From NCBI GenBank assembly GCA_963169585.1, contig CAUJDU010000138.1, positions 1 to 41,828 on the forward strand: a stretch of 41,828 bases of DNA, written 5' to 3'. Below, in pieces: positions 8,469 through 16,099 of this stretch (positions are counted from its first letter, which is position 1; the number at the start of each line of letters is the position of its first letter). The notes beneath the pieces were generated by a model. It was given only the letters and a program-made list of their open reading frames with translations. It was not told where the DNA came from and searched no databases. The DNA comes from Actinomycetota bacterium. Its GTDB lineage: Bacteria > Actinomycetota > Acidimicrobiia > IMCC26256 > JAGPDB01. The position numbers and the translations under genes are program-made.

Positions 8469-8555
8469 ATGAGTAAGAAAACGAACAAACGCCAACTAAA
8501 TGCTAAGCGCAAAAAAGCCAATCATGGCAAAAAACCACTTTGTGGACGTCGTTAA
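8469..8555 (+). CDS. bL37-like ribosomal mini-protein
   Basis: A 28-codon gene encodes a very basic peptide (MSKKTNKRQLNAKR followed by KKANHGKKPLCGRR). The ANHGKKP core closely resembles the conserved ANHGKRPN of bL37, the roughly 24-residue actinobacterial large-subunit protein, as I recall it from mycobacterial ribosome structures. The peptide is a few residues longer at both ends. Its own promoter region and strong Lys/Arg bias argue against a chance ORF. The gene is monocistronic and faces the DapA-like gene. Confidence 0.62.
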   Translation: MSKKTNKRQLNAKRKKANHGKKPLCGRR

Positions 8556-8576
8556 ACTCTATATTTTCTAAAATTC

Positions 8577-9818
8577 TTAATCACGCATATTCGATGAAAC
8601 TAGGAAATCTGCTTCTAGCGCTATCTTTATAGCTCTCGTCTGGCATTCACCAGTTTCTCTTTCCCACATTGCGATCTCGCTCTGAGCACCTGGATCTCCA
8701 GAAAAAGCTTTTTCAATAAGTTCGCTTTGAATGGCTACTCCTGGCAATACAACACCTGTTGCACCCATAGCATGCCCAGCTAGAATCATCTGAGATGTCC
8801 CAATATAGACAGGCCCACCGTAGACGCCAATCAAATGTAAGAAATACGAGATATCACCAGTTGAATCGATAACTCCAGATATTGGTAGATCGTAGAGGAA
8901 CTCCGGTGAAATTGGAATTGATTGTGGATCACCAATGAGATTTACAATCAAGGGGATTTCCCTATTGTTCTCATATAGCGCTCCACAAAGTGCATACGGA
9001 TCGTGAACATTAACGTCAATAGAAACAAGTAAACATTTAGCTCCCGCATCTATAGCATCATCTGCTAATTGAACACTCTGTCTAGTGCTCGGTGCTGTTA
9101 CATCGGCACAAACTAAAACATCATTCGATTTAACCAGCGTCTTAATTAAGTTCTTCCGTTCTTTTCGAGAAAGAGTGTTACCTTCGCCTTCTTTTGTCCC
9201 AACAAAAATTGCTGCAACATTTTCGTGGCTAAGTCTTTTAGCTAAGCGTGCAGTTGTTTTATATTCAACATCGCCATCTTCATCAAAAAGAGTTGGGAGT
9301 GCCACTGCTATACCTTCAAATAAAGGTTTAACTACAAGGTCTATATCATCGCTTAACTCATCTATCTCAGATATATTTATTTGTGTATCTTCCATGATTA
9401 GTTCTGTTGCTTTTTCTTCCTCTTGTATAATCTCAACATCCTCAGTTTCCTCATCGACGCCTGTCACATCTTCAACGAGTTGCTCATTATCTTTTTGAAC
9501 ATCTTCTAATAAGACATTATCGATATAGTCATCTATCCCAACTTCTTCGATTCTGCTCAATTCTTCCTCCGAAGGACCTCCCAAATCTAATAATTCTTTA
9601 GGGTTCTTAGACTTAGTATGTTCTATCAATGAGAACACTTCTGCAGATGAGCTGTCAACTTCAGTTATTTGAGGCTCTCTAATCTCGGCAATAGCCCCAT
9701 CGTCTTCCCAATCATCGATATCGTCTTCTTGGGCATTTCTATAGATTTCGTCCTCTATATCAAAGGTTTCCCAATCGTCAAAGTCTTCAAAGTCGTGTCT
9801 AGATCCTATTCTTGGCAT
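8577..9818 (-). CDS. Acidic-tailed DapA/NAL-family probable pseudoenzyme
   Basis: The 413-residue protein has two parts. Residues 1-165 are extremely acidic (DDWE, EEE and DVEI-type runs) and of low complexity. Residues 167-405 align with the dihydrodipicolinate synthase/N-acetylneuraminate lyase TIM barrel (GIAVALPTLFDEDGDV, TLSRKER, GVIDSTGD). The Schiff-base lysine position, K161 in E. coli DapA within IIGIKEATG, is Ile317 here. The catalytic tyrosine of YNVP is also missing (IVNLIG), and GTTGE has become GTKEGEG. It is thus unlikely to be a lyase, and its role is unknown. The acidic tail suggests protein or cation binding, which is inference. Confidence 0.75.
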   Translation of the reverse strand: MPRIGSRHDFEDFDDWETFDIEDEIYRNAQEDDIDDWEDDGAIAEIREPQITEVDSSSAEVFSLIEHTKSKNPKELLDLGGPSEEELSRIEEVGIDDYIDNVLLEDVQKDNEQLVEDVTGVDEETEDVEIIQEEEKATELIMEDTQINISEIDELSDDIDLVVKPLFEGIAVALPTLFDEDGDVEYKTTARLAKRLSHENVAAIFVGTKEGEGNTLSRKERKNLIKTLVKSNDVLVCADVTAPSTRQSVQLADDAIDAGAKCLLVSIDVNVHDPYALCGALYENNREIPLIVNLIGDPQSIPISPEFLYDLPISGVIDSTGDISYFLHLIGVYGGPVYIGTSQMILAGHAMGATGVVLPGVAIQSELIEKAFSGDPGAQSEIAMWERETGECQTRAIKIALEADFLVSSNMRD

Positions 9819-9904
9819 AAGAAAAAAAGAATACTCAATTTTGTGGGTAAAGTGTGTGACTCAAGAAAGTGATATTAACCATCATTTTGTGAGATTATTA
9901 TAGG

Positions 9905-11371
9905 GTGCTTTTTCCCACGATATCTTTCGTGATCTTCTTCTTAATTGTCATGCCACTCTCGTGGCTACTATTGCCGTTGCTAGTAAAAAGAACCGATTGG
10001 AAACATCGCCTACCTTGGCGGATATTAGTGCTGGTAGCAAGCTTTTTCTTCTTAGGGTTTAACCAGCCTTCCGTCAATTTTGGAATCTTTTCATTACCTT
10101 TGCCTTGCGTAGTTTTAGGTACTTCCATCGTTGGAAACTATCTATTCACCAATCTGTTAGCCAAGCAGAGCTCAGATCGAGCAAAAAAATATGTTCTAAT
10201 CGCAGCTATCAGCACTAATGTTGGTGCACTTGGGTATTTCAAGTACCGAAATTTTGTTTTAGAGCAAACCTATAACTTATTTAGTAATTCTTTCGAGATT
10301 CCAAGATTAAGTTCACTAATTGTCCCTATTGCAATCTCATTTTTTACTTTCCAGGCTATTAGCTATCTTGTTGATGTATACCGTGGAACTATTGAAAAAG
10401 TCTCTTTTTTAGATCTAGCTGTATTCCTCTCGTTCTTCCCACACCTAGTTGCTGGTCCAATTGTTCGTGCCTCTGAATTTATTCCTCAACTTAGAAATCC
10501 AATTAATCCACGGACGGTAGAAGGAACACGTGCATTAACTCTTATCACTAGAGGTCTATTCAAGAAGATGGTGATAGCAGACTTACTATATGTCCAAATT
10601 GTCCGACCCGCATTTGGAGCTCCAACCACTTTAGGAGCACTCGACTCATTAACAGCAGCGTATGCGTATGCAGTGCAGCTTTATTGCGATTTTTCTGGTT
10701 ATACCGATATCGCTATCGGCGTTGCGTTGCTCCTAGGGTTCAAGTTTCCAGAAAATTTCAACCGACCATATAGTGCAACATCACTTAGAGACTTTTGGTC
10801 ACGCTGGCATATGACACTTTCACGTTGGCTCAAAGATTATGTTTACATCCCATTAGGTGGGAATCGAAATAGCATTTTTGGTAATAGATTTATCTCATTT
10901 AACCTTATTGCAACCATGGCCATTGGTGGACTTTGGCATGGGGCAAATACAACCTTCATAGTGTGGGGTTTATTTATGGGTATAGCTCTAGTGATCGAAA
11001 AATATTTGCGTAACTTTAATGAGAAACACAATATTGTTGTACCAGCTGTTTTGCGCCGAATAATTACTTTCCACGTAGTTACTTTTGGTTGGATTATCTT
11101 TGCTTCCGAATCAATGACTAATGCAAAAATAATGTTTTCAAATATATTTTCAGGCTTTTCTACATCCTCAGAACTAATAACTTTTGCTGTTGTTGTTCTA
11201 ATTGCCTGTGGAATATTTATCCAAAATATTCCAGAATCTCGCACCTCACAAATAACTGCATTCATTCAATCACGTCCGATCATGCTCCAAGCAGCTATTT
11301 TTGGTGTAGGTCTAATGTTACTATCGGCTTTGTCTGGTAACGTTTCTGCATTTCTCTATGGGTTTTTCTAG
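9905..11371 (+). CDS. MBOAT-family O-acyltransferase
   Basis: A polytopic membrane acyltransferase of the AlgI/DltB type, 488 residues. It moves acyl groups, usually acetyl, across the membrane for attachment to surface polysaccharides. Family motifs are RDFWSRWHMTLSRWLKDYVY and GGLWHGANTTFIVWG, the latter with the catalytic histidine. The start is a GTG at 9905 with no Shine-Dalgarno; TATTAT ends three bases before it. It is directly followed by an SGNH hydrolase-like gene, a common pairing in which the second protein completes the transfer outside the cell. Confidence 0.9.
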   Translation: MLFPTISFVIFFLIVMPLSWLLLPLLVKRTDWKHRLPWRILVLVASFFFLGFNQPSVNFGIFSLPLPCVVLGTSIVGNYLFTNLLAKQSSDRAKKYVLIAAISTNVGALGYFKYRNFVLEQTYNLFSNSFEIPRLSSLIVPIAISFFTFQAISYLVDVYRGTIEKVSFLDLAVFLSFFPHLVAGPIVRASEFIPQLRNPINPRTVEGTRALTLITRGLFKKMVIADLLYVQIVRPAFGAPTTLGALDSLTAAYAYAVQLYCDFSGYTDIAIGVALLLGFKFPENFNRPYSATSLRDFWSRWHMTLSRWLKDYVYIPLGGNRNSIFGNRFISFNLIATMAIGGLWHGANTTFIVWGLFMGIALVIEKYLRNFNEKHNIVVPAVLRRIITFHVVTFGWIIFASESMTNAKIMFSNIFSGFSTSSELITFAVVVLIACGIFIQNIPESRTSQITAFIQSRPIMLQAAIFGVGLMLLSALSGNVSAFLYGFF

Positions 11372-12430
11372 GTGATTGCTATGACTTTTATTGAACGAAG
11401 TGACGATCAAAATAATTTAATAAAAAAAGAAAATAAAAAAGAACACATAAAGCGTGTCTTAGTTTCTTCAGTTGACCAACCTCATAAAGTAATGTCAGCA
11501 GGCCAAGCGATCAAACTCATATTTGCAATTATTATTATCGGATCTATATTAAATTCTTCAGCACTTCACACTAAGGCGAGTGCAATGGAGCCTTCTCTAG
11601 TAAGAACAGCTTCACTGGCTGTGTTAAGCCCTTTTGATAAAGTTTCACGAGCCATTGGGCTTACAAGTCTCAGACAGATACCTAGGGATAATCTAAGCTT
11701 AGGTCGAGATGATGAAATAGATACATTTTCATTCGAAAATATCCAAAAAGTTAAACCTCCTACAAAAATAAAAGAATTACCAGTTCTTTCTCCTGAAAAC
11801 AGATTAAATGTATGGATAATTGGAGACTCGCTAGCAATTACACCCGGAGAGTCAATGGTGCGATCTTTCCCTACAAGCGCATTTAACATTCAAGGGTTAC
11901 AAGGACAAGTTTCTACTGGTTTAGCCCGACCCGATATTTTTAACTGGTTTACAAATATTAATGATTTTGTAGTCTCCGCTAAGCCACAACTAATAATTGC
12001 CACTTTTGGCGCAAATGATGATCAATACCTTTTCTCAAGCTCAGGACCTATTGGCCCCTTTGGATCACAAGCATGGAAAGATGAATACTATTTGAGAGTA
12101 GCTTCAACTCTTGATTACTTGGCTAATCAAGGAATCCATACCATGTGGATCGAAATTCCACCCGTTCGAGATCCTGCTAGGAATGCAAGGTATCAAATCA
12201 TCAACGAAGTTACTCGCAATGCCACTGCTACTAGACCTGATACCACTACATATGTAGAAACTGCAGCCGCTTTTTCTAACCCCGATGGCAGCTATAGTGA
12301 TGCACTTCATATTGATGGAGTTCCGACTTTACTTAGAGCTCCTGATGGGATCCACTTTACCCGTGCAGGAGGGGATCTCATTTCAAGGCTTGTATTAGAA
12401 AAACTTAGGACTCTGTACACGTTCGAATAA
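11372..12430 (+). CDS. SGNH-hydrolase-like partner of the MBOAT protein
   Basis: A 352-residue protein with an N-terminal cytoplasmic stretch, one membrane helix near residues 48-62 and an extracellular SGNH-type domain. The catalytic blocks are visible: GDSLAITPG (Ser), the Asn of FGAND, and DGIHFT (Asp and His). It resembles the DUF459 group often adjacent to MBOAT genes. It starts with a GTG immediately after the upstream TAG, or an ATG nine bases later, so it is translationally linked to the acyltransferase. Acetyl transfer to an exported glycan is inferred. Confidence 0.82.
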   Translation: MIAMTFIERSDDQNNLIKKENKKEHIKRVLVSSVDQPHKVMSAGQAIKLIFAIIIIGSILNSSALHTKASAMEPSLVRTASLAVLSPFDKVSRAIGLTSLRQIPRDNLSLGRDDEIDTFSFENIQKVKPPTKIKELPVLSPENRLNVWIIGDSLAITPGESMVRSFPTSAFNIQGLQGQVSTGLARPDIFNWFTNINDFVVSAKPQLIIATFGANDDQYLFSSSGPIGPFGSQAWKDEYYLRVASTLDYLANQGIHTMWIEIPPVRDPARNARYQIINEVTRNATATRPDTTTYVETAAAFSNPDGSYSDALHIDGVPTLLRAPDGIHFTRAGGDLISRLVLEKLRTLYTFE

Positions 12431-12464
12431 GTGAACCTTGATCCTGCGAACTAACCTTTATCGC

Positions 12465-13574
12465 ATGGCAGAAAATCAAATAATTATTCCAAAAGAACTA
12501 CTCCCTAGCGATGGACGATTTGGTTCTGGACCATCTAAAGTTCGCCCAGAACAGCTTGCATATATCAATAATCATGCAAACTTACTTGGAACCAGCCACC
12601 GCCAAAAGCCGATTAAAAATATTGTGGCGGCTATACAAGAAAAGTTTAAAACACTGTTTGCATTGCCAAAAGATTATGAAGTTCTACTAACCAACGGTGG
12701 TGCTTCTTTAATGTGGGATGCAGCAAGCTATTCCATCATCCAAGATAAAAGTTCACATGCAGTATATGGGGAATTTTCATCACGTTTTGCTGCGATCTCT
12801 AAAAAAGCACCCCACCTAGGTAATCCTGTGATTGTTGAGGCACAACCAGGTACGGCAAGTTATCTAGAAACAACTGAAGGTGTAGATACCTATTGCCTTA
12901 CCCATAATGAAACCTCTACAGGCGTCATGATCGACCCTTACTACGTTGGAAATGAATCTAGTGTTGTAATGGTAGATGCAACATCTGGTGCAGGTTCAGT
13001 TAGTGTTGATCCAAACACATATGACATGTACTATTTTTCTCCACAAAAATGTTTTGGAGCTGAGGGTGGAATTGTGTTTGCTCTTTGTTCGCCCAAAATG
13101 ATTTCTAGGATTGAATCAATTGATCGTTATGCTCCCGCTATTTTGGATCTTAAAACGACATTAGAAAATTCTCGACTCAACCAAACTCTAAACACCCCTG
13201 CACTGACCACTCTTTTCCTAGTTGATGCACAGCTAGATTGGATATTAGAAAATGGAGGGATGGACTTTTCTAATAAAAGATGTGCTGATTCATCTGCGCA
13301 ACTATTTAATTGGGCGCAAAATAATCCACTTACCTCTCCATTTGTTGAGAATGAAAAAGAGCGTTCTCTTGTCACTGCAACAATTAATATAGATTCAAGT
13401 ATTGATGCTGAAGATGTTGTTGCTACATTACGATTTAATGGAATTGTTGATTGTGACCCATATAGAAAACTTGGTAAAAACCAAATCCGTGTCGCAACAT
13501 TCCCATCTATTGATCCAGATGACATTTCGCAACTAATTAAGTGTCTAGATTTTGTTATTGGTGAGCTTAACTAA
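12465..13574 (+). CDS. serC: Phosphoserine aminotransferase
   Basis: SerC converts 3-phosphohydroxypyruvate plus glutamate to phosphoserine with pyridoxal phosphate. The N-terminus IIPKELLPSDGRFGSGPSK is the form typical of actinobacterial SerC, and the PLP lysine is in YFSPQKCFGAEGG. I chose the ATG at 12465 (369 aa). A TTG at 12438 is also in frame. A TAACCT box ends seven bases before the ATG, so the message may be leaderless. The gene converges on the lipoprotein gene with 17 bases between stops. Confidence 0.93.
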   Translation: MAENQIIIPKELLPSDGRFGSGPSKVRPEQLAYINNHANLLGTSHRQKPIKNIVAAIQEKFKTLFALPKDYEVLLTNGGASLMWDAASYSIIQDKSSHAVYGEFSSRFAAISKKAPHLGNPVIVEAQPGTASYLETTEGVDTYCLTHNETSTGVMIDPYYVGNESSVVMVDATSGAGSVSVDPNTYDMYYFSPQKCFGAEGGIVFALCSPKMISRIESIDRYAPAILDLKTTLENSRLNQTLNTPALTTLFLVDAQLDWILENGGMDFSNKRCADSSAQLFNWAQNNPLTSPFVENEKERSLVTATINIDSSIDAEDVVATLRFNGIVDCDPYRKLGKNQIRVATFPSIDPDDISQLIKCLDFVIGELN

Positions 13575-13591
13575 ATCGTAGAATCAAAAAA

Positions 13592-13936
13592 TTATTGTTC
13601 ACTTGAAGAATCAATTAATTTAGATGAACAGACTTCTGCAGCCGAATCTAATGCTTTTTTCTCGTCTTTTGTGCCGTTCACATTTTTAAATTCTTCAGCA
13701 TTTTTTGCTTCTGCAAATTTTTTAAGAGTTTTAGCTGAAAGTTTCTCGAATGTTTCATCCACAATACAGTCGGCATATGTTCGAATAGATTTTTTTTGAG
13801 ATTCTGGAGCATTCGCACCTAATGTTTCAATTAGATTATTTCTAAAAGATTCTTTTACACTTTCTTTCGAAGGCTTAGACGTACAACCTGTTAAAGCTAG
13901 TGTTGCAATACAAAGTACAACGATAATTTTCTTCAA
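13592..13936 (-). CDS. Small predicted lipoprotein
   Basis: A 114-residue exported protein with a clear lipoprotein signal: a basic MKK start, a hydrophobic stretch and the lipobox LTGC. The mature part is charged and helical and has two further cysteines (ADCIVDE and EVCSSK). It starts with a TTG at 13936 preceded by AAAGGAG seven bases upstream. I do not recognise the family. Confidence 0.75.
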   Translation of the reverse strand: MKKIIVVLCIATLALTGCTSKPSKESVKESFRNNLIETLGANAPESQKKSIRTYADCIVDETFEKLSAKTLKKFAEAKNAEEFKNVNGTKDEKKALDSAAEVCSSKLIDSSSEQ

Positions 13937-13962
13937 GTCATTTCTCCTTTTAATATATAAAT

Positions 13963-14217
13963 CTAAGCGTTTGCAACAACTCGTACTGCTGCCGGATTAA
14001 ATAATTCACTAATAATTATCCCAACTTCTTCATCTGTAGGACAAATTTCAAAAGGTTTCCCTAGATCTATAAGCTCAGAAATATTCGATAGTTCATTCCG
14101 GACATAGATATCAAAACAATCGAATTCCCCTGATGGGGTATCATCGCTGTAGTGTCCAACGATTCTAGCTTCGATTCCATTTACATCGATTAACGCTATG
14201 CACTCTAGCCCAGCCAC
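13963..14217 (-). CDS. Small acidic hypothetical protein
   Basis: An 84-residue acidic protein with no membrane segment or recognised motif. It starts with a GTG at 14217 behind a GGGGG stretch that can serve as ribosome binding site. The fold looks mixed alpha/beta (LECIALIDVNGIEARIVGHY, then an acidic middle). It lies upstream of the lipoprotein gene in the same orientation with a 26-base gap, so the two may be cotranscribed. Confidence 0.6.
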   Translation of the reverse strand: MAGLECIALIDVNGIEARIVGHYSDDTPSGEFDCFDIYVRNELSNISELIDLGKPFEICPTDEEVGIIISELFNPAAVRVVANA

Positions 14218-14326
14218 TTCTACCCCCGCTCTGGTTTGTTAGATACTACATATTGTGCCAATAAATCAGTATTAATGGGTGGATGCTAAGTAAACAGTCA
14301 ATATGGTAGATATCAGAGATCTTTGC

Positions 14327-14779
14327 CTATTTTCGTTTTTTTATTAAAAATAGTAGAACTAATGCTCCAATAGCGGCACCAATCCAGACCTTAGGTTGCG
14401 TGATTAGAGGTACTTCTTGGTCCTCTTTGGAATATAGAGGGATTACGTTATCCGTCAATTCTTCGGTTTTATCTGTATTTTCTTGCCTCTCAGCTGGGGC
14501 TTTACTTTCAGACTTAGGCTTAGGTGTATGCGGCGACTTATCTGGTGCTAAAAATTCTTCATCTTTGCGAACATTTGCAGCGAGAGCTGAGACCTTATGC
14601 TCAGCTCGTCCCGCAGGGTGCGAAACCGTTTGCGAAGATGAAGAATTTTTAGCATTAGCTTTCGGTTTAGCCTTAGATTTGGGTTTCACATCTGGAGCCG
14701 ATTCCTCTCCAAAAATCTCGTCAACTACAGAATCAACTGATTTAGTTGATGGTCTTTTCTTTTTTGGGTCGTAAGCCAT
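14327..14779 (-). CDS. Tail-anchored disordered protein next to ParA
   Basis: A 150-residue protein with a long Lys/Pro/Ser-rich, probably disordered N-terminal region and one C-terminal membrane helix followed by KKRK (VWIGAAIGALVLLFLIKKRK). This topology would leave the polar part in the cytoplasm. It begins with AAAGGA and an ATG 14 bases after the parA stop, so it is the second gene of the parA transcript. No known family is recognised. A membrane partner or anchor for the ParA-like ATPase is the simplest inference. Confidence 0.65.
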   Translation of the reverse strand: MAYDPKKKRPSTKSVDSVVDEIFGEESAPDVKPKSKAKPKANAKNSSSSQTVSHPAGRAEHKVSALAANVRKDEEFLAPDKSPHTPKPKSESKAPAERQENTDKTEELTDNVIPLYSKEDQEVPLITQPKVWIGAAIGALVLLFLIKKRK

Positions 14780-14793
14780 AAATATCCTTTTAA

Positions 14794-15636
14794 TTAAATT
14801 GAGTTAAATACCGGTTGAACGGAAACATTTGCATTTTCATCTTCGACCTCTATACCGACCAATTTAAGGAAAACATTTTTAAAATCACTATAAGCTTCCT
14901 TAGCGCCTGGCCGCGAACCTAGTTCACTTAACGGAATAGACATAGCACTAGCTTCTGCGATTGCTGCACGAGAATTTACAGAGATAACATTATCCTTATA
15001 TTTTGTTATCAGGTCTGATTCCCAAAATTTTGAATCTCTTGTCCTACCCACATTGTTGACTACAACACCTGAAATAGCTGGCTTACCTTGTCTTCTGCTC
15101 GCTATACGTGACACATTTTGGTTAAAGGATTCAACCCCATCACTTGACCATGCACTTGGGGCAGAAACAATAATTACTTCATCACTAGCAAATAGTGCAT
15201 TAATCGTTAATAGACCCACTGATGGTGGGCAGTCGAAAAGAATAATGTCATATTGATCTTTAATACCAACGAGAGCTCGTTGTAGTCTGTCACATGAGCC
15301 GATAGGATCTGAGGCCAATAGCGCCTCGGTGCTCGCCAGTGAATGACTTGAGCATATAACGTTTATAGGAAAATCGCTTTTATTATCCCAGTTACTTTGC
15401 TGTATAAATTGTGCCACATTTTCAGGATTTAGCTGCACCTCGTCGAGAAGTACATTAGTCAAGTTTGAATCTTGCTGTTCTAATTGGATACCTAATCCAG
15501 CGGTACAGTTTGCTTGCGGATCACAATCGACGACCAAAACTCTAAATCCTAAATCTGAAGCTATCTCAGCTAGGCCAAGTGTAACAGTGGTTTTACCGAC
15601 TCCACCTTTTTGATTAGCTATAGCAATTGCAACCAT
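14794..15636 (-). CDS. ParA/MinD-family P-loop ATPase
   Basis: A 280-residue ParA-type ATPase. The deviant Walker A motif KGGVGKTT lies at the N-terminus, followed by VVDCDPQANCTAGLG and FDCPPSVGLLTINAL. Such proteins move or position DNA or protein cargo by ATP-dependent dimer cycling. No parB gene or parS-like repeat is visible nearby, so this is not obviously the chromosomal partition ATPase. Its downstream neighbour is a tail-anchored protein. A TAACGT box ends six bases before the ATG, indicating a leaderless message. Confidence 0.85.
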   Translation of the reverse strand: MVAIAIANQKGGVGKTTVTLGLAEIASDLGFRVLVVDCDPQANCTAGLGIQLEQQDSNLTNVLLDEVQLNPENVAQFIQQSNWDNKSDFPINVICSSHSLASTEALLASDPIGSCDRLQRALVGIKDQYDIILFDCPPSVGLLTINALFASDEVIIVSAPSAWSSDGVESFNQNVSRIASRRQGKPAISGVVVNNVGRTRDSKFWESDLITKYKDNVISVNSRAAIAEASAMSIPLSELGSRPGAKEAYSDFKNVFLKLVGIEVEDENANVSVQPVFNSI

Positions 15637-15642
15637 CGTTCT

Positions 15643-15648
15643 ACGTTA
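15643..15648 (-). promoter_or_regulatory. -10 box TAACGT of the parA-like gene (leaderless)
   Basis: TAACGT ends six bases before the ATG at 15636, and no Shine-Dalgarno is present. A TTGGCG lies 19 bases upstream as a possible -35. Confidence 0.5.
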
Positions 15649-15700
15649 GTGCGAAGAATACGAATTACGCCAATACAATCGCCAAAACGTGTGTTGGGTG

Positions 15701-16060
15701 TTATTTCTTTAGAGAATCTCTGATTTCTGTTAAAAGATCAACTTCACTAGGACCAGATGCCTCTTCTTGTGCTTTTTGGAGTTTTGCTGCTGCCTTAACG
15801 ATCAGAAAAGCGACTACTGCAACAATGAGGAAATTTATTACAGCGGTAACGAATGCCCCGAACCTAAATTGTGCGTTATTTATTTCAAGTATTGCTACTT
15901 CTGAGAAATTCGGCTTACCCCCGAACATTGCAAATATAGGAGTAAAAAGGTTATCGGTAAAACTGGTAACAATTTTACCGAACTCTACACCCATGAGGAT
16001 TCCAACTGCTATGGAAATTAAGTTTCCCCCGGCTACAAATTTTTTAAATTCTTGAATCAT
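15701..16060 (-). CDS. mscL: Large-conductance mechanosensitive channel
   Basis: MscL opens under membrane tension to release solutes on osmotic downshock. The protein has the family start MIQEFKKFVAGGNLISIAVG, two membrane helices (roughly residues 14-40 and 66-90) and a charged C-terminal helix ending TEIRDSLKK. I chose the ATG at 16060 (119 aa), which sits behind a strong GGGGG ribosome binding site. The earlier ATG at 16093 would add 11 atypical residues. It lies 39 bases downstream of trpEG. Confidence 0.93.
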   Translation of the reverse strand: MIQEFKKFVAGGNLISIAVGILMGVEFGKIVTSFTDNLFTPIFAMFGGKPNFSEVAILEINNAQFRFGAFVTAVINFLIVAVVAFLIVKAAAKLQKAQEEASGPSEVDLLTEIRDSLKK

Positions 16061-16099
16061 TTTTCCCCCAATTTTTTCTTTACAACAGGGCAAACACTA

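Noticed and set aside
9085-9498. 137-codon ORF opposite the DapA-like gene
   Set aside because: The Ser-rich product mirrors the acidic and other codons of the real gene on the other strand.
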